Positions 56,701 to 64,000 of a stretch of DNA of 64,000 bases are shown one piece after another. Each line of letters opens with the position of its first letter. The first letter of the stretch is position 1. The notes under the pieces were generated by a model. It was not told where the DNA came from, searched no databases, and saw nothing but the letters and a program-made list of their open reading frames with translations. Position numbers and translations under genes: made by a program. This stretch comes from Arachis hypogaea (lineage: Eukaryota > Streptophyta > Magnoliopsida > Fabales > Fabaceae), in contig NC_092046.1 of assembly GCF_003086295.3 (NCBI RefSeq), forward strand, positions 100,605,363 through 100,669,362, given 5' to 3'.

Positions 56701-58840
56701 CCTCTTTCAGAAGAAAGTTCAAAGGCTCTTTCATGTCCCCTGAATCCTCCAAATCAGGCTGAACATCTTTAAAGATGTTTTCCAACTCTGATTCGAGACT
56801 CTCAGCCATGTTGATCTCTTCTACCAAAGAGTCAATAAGGTCAACTTTCATGCAGTCTGTTGATGTGTCTGGATGCTGCATGGCTTTGACAGCGTTCAAC
56901 TTGAACTCGTCATCGTTGACTCTCAGGGTTATTTCCCCCTGCTGGACGTCAATGAGGGATCGTCCAGTTGCTAGGAAGGGTCTTCCTAGAATGAGAGTAG
57001 CACTCTTGTGCTCCTCCATTTCCAGCACAACAAAGTCAGTGGGAAAGGCGAATGGCCCAACTCTGACAATCATGTCCTCAATCACGCCTGATGGGTATTT
57101 AGTGGAACCATCAGCAAGTTGGAGACATATCCGGGTTGGTTTAACTTCCTCAGTTAAGCCAAGCTTCCTGATTGTGGATGCAGGTATTAGGTTGATGCTT
57201 GCCCCAAGATCACATAAAGCTGTCTTGGTGCAATCACCTTCTAATATGCATGGTATCAGAAAACTCCCAGGGTCTTTAAGCTTTTCAGGAAAGCTTTTCA
57301 GAATGACTGCACTGCATTCTTCAGTGAGGAGAACTCTTTCTGTTTCTCTCCACTCCTTTTTATGACTCAAGATCTCTTTCATGAACTTGGCATAAGAAGG
57401 TATTTGCTCAAGTGCCTCTGCAAATGGAATCTTTATTTCAAGAGTCCTTAGATAATCTGCAAAGCGAGCAAATTGCTTATCCTGCTCCTCTTTCCGAAGT
57501 TTTTGAGGATAAGGTATCTTGGCTTTGTATTCCTCAACCTTAGTGGTTAAAGAAGCCTTTTTAGAGGGGTTGTTATCAGCACTTATGTGAGTCTGATCCC
57601 TCTCTGGCAATTGCGTACCAGAGTTAGAAGCTGGAGTGACGTTAGACGCCAACTCACTGTCTGTTCCTGGCGCCTGAACGCCAGAAATGTGCCCCTGTTG
57701 GGCGTTCAACGCCAGATTCTTGCCCATTTCTGGCGTTGAACGCCAATCCTGCCTTGTTTCTGGCGCTGAACGCCAGTTTTGGGCATGGTCTGGGCGTTCA
57801 GCGCCAGCCTTCCACCCATTTTCTGGCGTTTTAGTGCCAGAATTATTTTTCCCTGGGCTCTTACTGTCCTCAGGGGAATCTTTGGTGGGTCGCTCATTTC
57901 TTGAATTTTTGATGCCTTGAGGTGAGGTATTTAATGTTTTCCCACTTCTTAATTGAACTGCTTGGCATTCTTCTGCTATTTGCTTTGATAGCTGCTGCTT
58001 TGTTTGCTTAAACTGTTCTTCCATATGTATATTAGCTATCCTTGTCTCCTGTAACCTGTCTTTGAATTCAGCTAGCTGCTTTGTTAGAAAATCTAATTGA
58101 TGATTGAATTCAGCAGCTTGTTTTACAGTACTGAATTCAGCAGTTACTGTTTTAACCTCTTCATTCATGGAAGGGTTGCTGCTTAGATACAGATGCTGAT
58201 TCCTGGCAACTGTATCAATGAGCTCTTGAGCTTCTTCAATTGTCTTTCTCATATGGATAGATCCACCAGCTGAGTAATCTAAAGACATCTGAGCTCCTTC
58301 TGCAAGCCCATAGTAGAAGATGTCTAACTGAACCCACTCTGAAAACATTTCAGAGGGGCATTTTCGTAGCATCTCTCTGTATCTCTCCCAGGCATCATAA
58401 AGAGATTCATTATCTCCTTGTTTAAAGCCTTGGATGTCCAGCCTTAGCTGCGTCATCCTTTTTGGAGGGAAATATTGATTCAGGAATTTTTCTATCAGCT
58501 GTTTCCATGTTCTTATGCTGGCCTTAGGTTGGTTATTTAACCACCTTTTAGCTTGATCTTTTACAGCAAATGGAAACAGTCTGTAGACATCCTGATCTAT
58601 TTCCTTATCATGTACTGTGTCAGCAATTTGTAAAAATTGTGCTAGAAACTCTGTAGGTTCTTCCTGTGGAAGACCGGAATACTGACAACTTTGCTGCACC
58701 ATGATAATGAGCTGAGGATTCAACTCAAAACTACTAACTCCAATGGAGGGTATGCAGATGCTACTCCCATATGAAGCAGTAGAGGGGTTAGAATATGACC
58801 CCAAAGTCCTCCTGGACTGTCCATCTCCACTTATGTCCAT
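53795..58840 (-). pseudogene. D gag-protease-RT-RNase H-integrase polyprotein, one late stop
   Basis: The ATG at 58840 opens 1592 codons. Gag core residues 85-165; no CCHC knuckle. Residues about 334-397 are encoded by a palindrome array. Protease CDLGASIN at 543-550, ILGRPFL at 617-623. [12 protein letters not shown] near 900 and catalytic FMDD at 964-967. RNase H D1113, E1154, D1179, D1222. Integrase finger H1322, H1329, C1360, C1363; catalytic D1392, D1451, E1487, spacing D58D35E. A TAA at 54062-54064 ends the ORF. The same frame then continues to 53795 with the conserved FNSRLRLFPRKLKSRWRGP tail, so about 89 residues are lost. The stop lies in an A-rich run; a sequencing error is possible. 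Otherwise all catalytic residues are present. Confidence 0.92.
57665..57840 (-). repeat. Translated palindrome array in D gag-protease linker
   Basis: Six GGCGTTGAACGCC/GGCGCTGAACGCC palindromes at about 30-bp spacing inside the open frame. Translated products include WRSAPE, WRSTPE, LALNAQ and SGVQAP segments. The frame is kept across the array. Confidence 0.9.
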
Positions 58841-59829
58841 GATGGATATGTGGATATAACTTGGACTGATTTACCTTTTTATTTATTTTATTTTATAAGA
58901 AGTAAATACTTAAATAAAATAAAATAACTAAAAAGAATTTGAATTTTAAAAATAAATTTTCTTTTTTTTTTTTTTTGTAAAAAAATTTAAAAATAATTAG
59001 TTAAGAAAAACAGAAATTTTTGAAAAAGAGGGGAGATATTTTCGAAAATTTGAGAGAGAGAGTTAGTTAGGTAGTTTTGAAAAAGTTAAGAAACAAACAA
59101 AAAGTTGGTTAGTTAGTTGAAACAAATTTTGAAAAGATAGGAAGTTAGAAAAGATATTTTGAAAAGATATTTTTGAATTTAGTGAGGAGAGAGAAAAACA
59201 ATAAGATAGTACAAGATTTAAAATTTTTAGATCTAATGCTCCTTGTTTTCGAAAATCTTGGAGGGAAAAACACCAAGGAACACCAAACTTAAAAATTTTT
59301 AGATCAAGACACAAGGAAACTCAAGAACACTTTGAAGACTCACAAGAACACAAGAACATGAAGGAAGAACACCAAACTTAAAATTTTTAGAAAACCAAGC
59401 CAAAATTTTCGAAAATCAAAGGGAAATCAACAAGAAAACACCAAACTTAAAGTTTGGCACAAGATTTAATAGAAAAAATATTTTTGAAAAAGAATGTTTT
59501 GAAAAGAATATAAAAGATTCTAACCCAATCAAATTAATGTTCTAGCCAAATGAGTTATGGGACCTTATTTTAAGAAAGATTATTTTTGAAAACACCAAAC
59601 TTAAAGTTTGGCACAGGATTTAATAGAAAAATTATTTTTGAAAAAGGTTTTTAAAAAATATGATAGCCAATTATCATGAACATAAACACCATGCTCTAAC
59701 TAACTGAGTTATAAATTTAAAGTGTTTTAACAAGGGATAAATAATAAAAGACTCTAAACCAAAAAGAAAGATTTTTTTTTTCCTAATCTAAGCAACAAAA
59801 TAATCCGTCAGTTGTTCAAACACGAACAA
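58841..59829 (-). other. D untranslated leader
   Basis: No gene. AT-rich. Four CCAAACTTAAA motifs; two are the 17-bp palindrome CCAAACTTAAAGTTTGG (about 59439 and 59596), each followed by the same about 40-bp stretch. Confidence 0.7.
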
Positions 59830-59847
59830 TCCCCGGCAACGGCGCCA
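59830..59847 (-). promoter_or_regulatory. D primer-binding site (tRNA-Asp)
   Basis: TCCCCGGCAACGGCGCCA on the plus strand, perfect match, 6 bp from the LTR. Confidence 0.94.
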
Positions 59848-59853
59848 AAAACT

Positions 59854-61436
59854 TGGTGCACAAAATTGTTACTCTCTTACAATTTCGCACACATTACTCT
59901 CTTACAATTTCGCACAGATGACCAGCAAGTGCACTGGGTCGTCCAAGTAATACCTTACATGAGTAAGGGTCGAATCCCACAGAGATTGTTGGTTTGAAGC
60001 AATCTATGGTTATCTTGTAAATCTTAGTCAGGAAGTCAATTATGTTTATCAGTTGAATTGCGAATAAACAATAGAGCATAAATTAAAGGTTACTTGTTGT
60101 GCAGTGATGGAGAATATGTTGGAGTTTTGGAGATGCTTTGTCCTCTGAATCTCTGCTTTCATCTGTCTTCTGATTCACGCACGCACGTCCTCCTATGGCA
60201 AGCTGTGTGTTGATGGATCACCGTTGTCAATGGCTACCGTCCATCCTTCCAGTGAAAACTACGCTCACGCGCTCTGTCACAGCACGGCTAATCACCGGTT
60301 GGTTCTCGATCCGGTTGGAATAGGATTTACTATCCTTTTGCGTCTGTCACTAACGCCCAGCCTTCAGGAGTTTGAAGCTCGTCACAGTCATTCAATCCTT
60401 GAATCCTACTCGGAATACCACAGACAAGGTTTAGACTTTCCGGATTCTCATGAATGCCGCCATCAGTTCTAGCTTATACCACGGAGATTCTGATTAAGGA
60501 ATCTAAGATATACTCACTCAATCGGATATAGAACGGAGGTGGTTGTCAGGCACGCGTTCATGGTTTGAGGAAGGTGATGAATGTCACTGATCATCACCTT
60601 CATCACAGTTAAGCGCGAATGAACATCTTAGATAGGAACAAGCGTGTTTGAATGGAAAACAGAAATACTTGCATTAATTCATTGAGACACAGCAGAGCTC
60701 CTCACCCCCAACAATGGGGTTTAGAGACTCATGCCGTCAGAGAATACAAAGTTTAGATCTAAAATGTCATGAGATACAAAATAAGTCTCTAAAAGTTGTT
60801 TAAATACTAAACCAGTAGCCTAGGGTTACAAAATATGAGTGGACTATGATGGATGATGCAGAGATCCACTTCTGGGGCCCACTTGGTGTGCTGGGGCCCA
60901 CTTGGTGTGTGCTGGGGCTGAGACTTTAAGCAATTCACGTGCAGAGGCCATTTGTGGAGTTGAACGCCAGTTTTTGTGCCAGTTTGGGCGTTCAACTCCA
61001 GTTTTTGATCCTTTTCTGGCGCTGGACGCCAGATTTGGGCAGAAGGCTGGCGTTGAACGCCAGTTTACGTCGTCAATTATTGTGCAAAGTATGGACTATT
61101 ATATATTGCTGGAAAGCCCTGGATGTCCACTTTCCAACGCATTTGGAAGCACGCCATTTCGAGTTCTGTAGCTCCAGAAAATCCACTTTGAGTGCAGGGA
61201 GGTCAGAATCCAACAGCATCAGCAGTCCTTTTTCAGCCTGAATCAGATTTTTGCTCAGCTCCTTCAATTTCAGCCAGAAAAATACCTGAAATTACAGAAA
61301 AACAAACAACTCATAGTATAGTCCAGAAACATGAATTTTTCCTAAAAACTACTGGAAATAAACTAAAAACTAACTAAAACATACTCAAAACTATATGAAA
61401 TTATCCCCAAAAAGCGTATAAAATATCCGCTCATCA
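59854..61436 (-). repeat. D 5' LTR
   Basis: 1583 bp, TG...CA ends, pairs with 48996-50598. Carries the TATA-like box, palindrome array and doubled 25-bp unit, but only one copy of the terminal 20 bp. Confidence 0.93.
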
Positions 61437-61441
61437 ACACC

Positions 61442-63107
61442 TAACATTGTCACTAACGTTGGAAGGAGCCCACACAAGCCACAATGAGCCACGTTAACTC
61501 CCATGTTAACTTAGTTAACATGGAAGCTAACGTGAGGAGGAGAGATGATGAGCCAACGTTAGTGACATTCACCTTTTCACTAACGTTGGAGATGGCTAGC
61601 ACAGCCACGTTAAAGGCCACGTTAACCTAGTTAACGTAGACTCTAACGTGGGAGCTAGGGCCACATTGGAACGTTAGTGACAAAGGTAAGTGTCACTAAC
61701 GTTCTCGAGGGTTGGCAAGCCTACGTTAAGGAGCCACGTTAACTAAGTTAACATGGACTCTAACGTAGGGAAGGAGGAGGCTTCTCAACGTTATTGGGAA
61801 AGGTAAGTCCCAATAACATGTGCAAAGGACAAAGAGGCAACGTTAGTAGCAACGTTTGTGCCACTAACGTTGAGGTTAACGTGGCTCTTACTTGGGTGAG
61901 GAACGTTAGTGAAAAAGGTGATTGTCACTAACGTTCTCGAACCCATATTTTCACTGAACATTAACACCACTAACGTCCTGAGCTAAAGTCTCTGCCCACT
62001 TCACACTTTCTCTCTGCAAGTAAAGCCAAGCCCAATGAAGAAGATAACTGCTTCAAACTCAAGATCCAAAGGCCCATACCCAAGACTTAAAGATGCAACT
62101 AGAAGATCAGAAGAGTAGTATATATAGGAGTAGCTTTGAATTATTTTGGGAGTTGGAAAATATAGGGAGCCTCTTGGCATAGAATTACTCTCTGTAATTT
62201 ACTTTCTCTGCACTTCTAGTTTCATCATGTATTCTCCATCTTTGTTTTCATTTTCCAGAGCTATGAACAACTAAACCCCTTTCATTGGGTTAGGGAGCTC
62301 TGTTGTAATTTGATGGATCAATACTAGTTTTCATTATTCTTCTTCTATCTTTTCTCTTGATTTTACTTGAAAGCTTTCGATCTTCATCCAATTGGGTAGT
62401 TATCTTGGAAAAGAAGCTATTCAAACTTGGATCTCTTCTAAACCTTGAAAGAGGAATGAAGAGATCATGTTAGAAATGCTTTCTCATGCTAGACCAAATT
62501 GGGTTTGGATGGATATGTGACTATAATCCTCTCAACACTTGATTTGGGAAATGCATGTGGTATAATCAGTGACCATACTTCATCTCTTCTCATGAGCAAT
62601 TGACCAAGGAATTGGCTATTGATCAAGATTTGAGAGATTGAATTACAAGGAATTGTAATTCGATCACTTAAGATTGCCAAGGAGATCAATGAGTGTATTG
62701 ATTGAGGAAGAGATAAAAATGAAATTGATCCGGAGAATGCAACATCTCCTGAGCCCAATGAACTCCCCATTTCTGATCTTACCCATTCTCTTTAATTTCT
62801 GTCATTTACTTTTATGAGAAATTATCCCATTCCCATTTAAGATTCTGCAGTTTACTTTCCGTCATCTACATTCAGCTCTTTATTTCTAGCATTTACTTTT
62901 CTGTTATTTACTTTCCCGCCATTTAATTTTCTGCAATTCTCAACCCAAATTCTGATTCGCTCAACTAGAAAATTCCTCTAATTAAAGTTGTTTAATCAAT
63001 CAATCCCTGTGGGATTCGACCTCACTCTATTGTGAGTTTTTACTTGACGACAAATTCGGTACACTTGCCGAAGGAAATTTGTTATGAGACAAGTTTTCCG
63101 TGCATCA
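61442..63107 (+). repeat. C 3' LTR, second part
   Basis: Remaining palindrome units, TATA at 62119-62128, AT-rich distal part and the end GTGCATCA at 63107, followed by target duplication GGAGG. Confidence 0.92.
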
Positions 63108-63702
63108 GGAGGAGGGGTAAGGTAAACTAGAAATCACATCTACCTTTGCTGGATCTACAAAAATACCAGTATTAGAAACAACGTGTCCTAGAACAATACC
63201 TTGTTTTACCATAAAGTGACATTTTTCAAAATTTAAACTAACACACCTGTCTAATACTCTAGCTAAACTATCCAAGCAAAGGTTAAATGAATCATCATAC
63301 ACACTAAAGTCATCCATGAAAACTTCCATACAGTTTTCAAGGAGATCTGAGAAAATACTCATCATGAATCTTTGGAAAGTATCCGGTGCATTTCATAAGC
63401 CAAAAGGCATCCCCTTGTATGTATACGTTCCAAAGGGACATATAAAAGTAGTTTTCTCCTGATCTTCAAGAGCTATATGAATTTGATAATAGCCAGTGTA
63501 ACCATCTAAAAATAGTAGTGTGATTTACCTTACAAGCGATCAAGAATTTGATCAATGAATGGCAGGGGGTAGTGATCCTTGCGAGTAGCCTGGTTGAGGC
63601 ACCTGTAATCAATGCACACTCTCCAGGAATTCTGCACTCTAGTTTTTAGGAGCTCCCCATGCTCATTCTTCACTGCTGTGACCCCAGACTTCTTAGGCAC
63701 CA
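63108..63702 (-). pseudogene. E: reverse transcriptase fragment
   Basis: Minus-strand RT palm and thumb of element E: a CIDYR-like block, then after a frameshift near 63525 the SIFSDLLEN and [12 protein letters not shown] segments and KCHFMVKQGIVLGH. It continues, after removal of C, into [11 protein letters not shown] at 38341. The 5' side is cut by the LTR at 63703, and the rest of E is outside the window. Confidence 0.82.
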
Positions 63703-64000
63703 TGATGAGCGGATAATTTATGCCCTTTTTGGCATTGTTTTTACATAGTTTTTAGTATGTTTTAGTTATTTTTTATTATATTTTTATTAGTTTTTATTCA
63801 AAAATCATATTTTTGGACTTTACTATGAGTTTGTGTATTTTTCTGTGATTTCAGGTATTTTCTGGCAGAAATTAAGGGACCTGAGCAAAAATCTGATTCA
63901 GAGGCTAAAAAAGGACTGCAGATGCTGTTGGATTCTGATCCTCCTGCACTCGAAATTGATTTTCTGGAGCTACGGAAGCCCACTTTGCGCGCTCTTAATT
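63703..64000 (+). mobile_element. Start of another A-type LTR, plus strand (runs off the window)
   Basis: TGATGAGCGGATAATTTATG start, then the CTGGCAGAAATT, CTGATTCAGAGG and TTGGATTCTGATC blocks seen in reverse in the A and B LTRs. It interrupts E RT after CACCA (63698-63702), the candidate target duplication; the other copy is outside the window. Confidence 0.88.

Larger units (their letters stand above)
48996..61436 (-). mobile_element. D: nearly intact autonomous Athila-like (FIDEL-type) retrotransposon, 12.4 kb
   Basis: LTRs at 48996-50598 (1603 bp) and 59854-61436 (1583 bp) differ by a 20-bp terminal duplication and roughly two dozen substitutions by eye. Target duplication ACACC at 48991-48995 and 61437-61441. 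Minus-strand order: LTR, PBS (59830-59847), leader, gag-pol ORF of 1592 codons, post-pol signature, palindrome array, aORF, polypurine stretch, hairpin, LTR. The LTR U3 is very close to that of B. Likely the youngest insertion on this side, since it splits the C LTR. Confidence 0.94.
38347..63107 (+). mobile_element. C: autonomous-type Athila-like retrotransposon, decayed, split by D
   Basis: 5' LTR 38347-40831 (2485 bp). 3' LTR 48178-48995 plus 61442-63107 (2484 bp, one copy of the D target duplication counted). Target duplication GGAGG at 38342-38346 and 63108-63112. PBS at 40838-40855. One gag-pol frame carrying several stops and two frameshifts. No aORF after pol. Inserted into the RT-RNase H region of minus-strand element E. 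The element itself is about 12.3 kb without D. Confidence 0.93.

Overview
Plant nuclear DNA, almost certainly from a legume and most likely Arachis (peanut group). This rests on recalled family traits: Athila-like Ty3/gypsy polyproteins, tRNA-Asp primer sites, LTRs starting TGATGAGCGG, and arrays of CTGGCGTT-G-AACGCCAG palindromes like those of the FIDEL/Feral retrotransposons. No database was searched. I see no host gene, tRNA, rRNA or CRISPR array. The whole 64 kb is nested LTR retrotransposons.

Layout. (1) 1-27574 is a minus-strand complex of two related non-autonomous elements (A1 internal 1-6329; A2 internal 18700-25918) that share one LTR (6330-7774 plus 18488-18699) and end in a second LTR (25919-27574). 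Element B (7775-18482, TSD CAGTC) sits inside the shared LTR. A and B carry gag, protease and an additional ORF (aORF) but no RT, RNase H or integrase. (2) 27575-33969 is a plus-strand mosaic: a truncated LTR (G1), an RT-RNase H fragment (H), and a long LTR (F) split by a solo LTR (G2, 30234-32223, TSD GTGYC). (3) 33671-39442 holds a 2,886-bp near-identical tandem duplication covering the end of F, part of minus-strand element E (integrase and RNase H) and the first 1.1 kb of the LTR of element C. (4) Element C (38347-63107, plus strand, TSD GGAGG, 2.5-kb LTRs) is a decayed autonomous element inserted in the pol of E. (5) Element D (48996-61436, minus strand, TSD ACACC) is inserted in the 3' LTR of C. 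It is the best preserved, with a 1592-codon gag-pol ORF and an intact aORF. (6) 63108-63702 resumes the RT of E, cut by a further LTR that leaves the window.

How the parts work together. D encodes everything needed for retrotransposition apart from one late stop codon. Its LTR U3 and aORF resemble those of B, so D-like elements are the obvious helpers for B/A-like elements. Every LTR family here has its own short-palindrome array just upstream of a TATA box. In A, B and D a second array-plus-TATA unit lies upstream of the aORF, followed by a covarying hairpin. In D a third array is translated in frame between gag and protease. These palindrome modules are the most interesting unexplained structure in the window.
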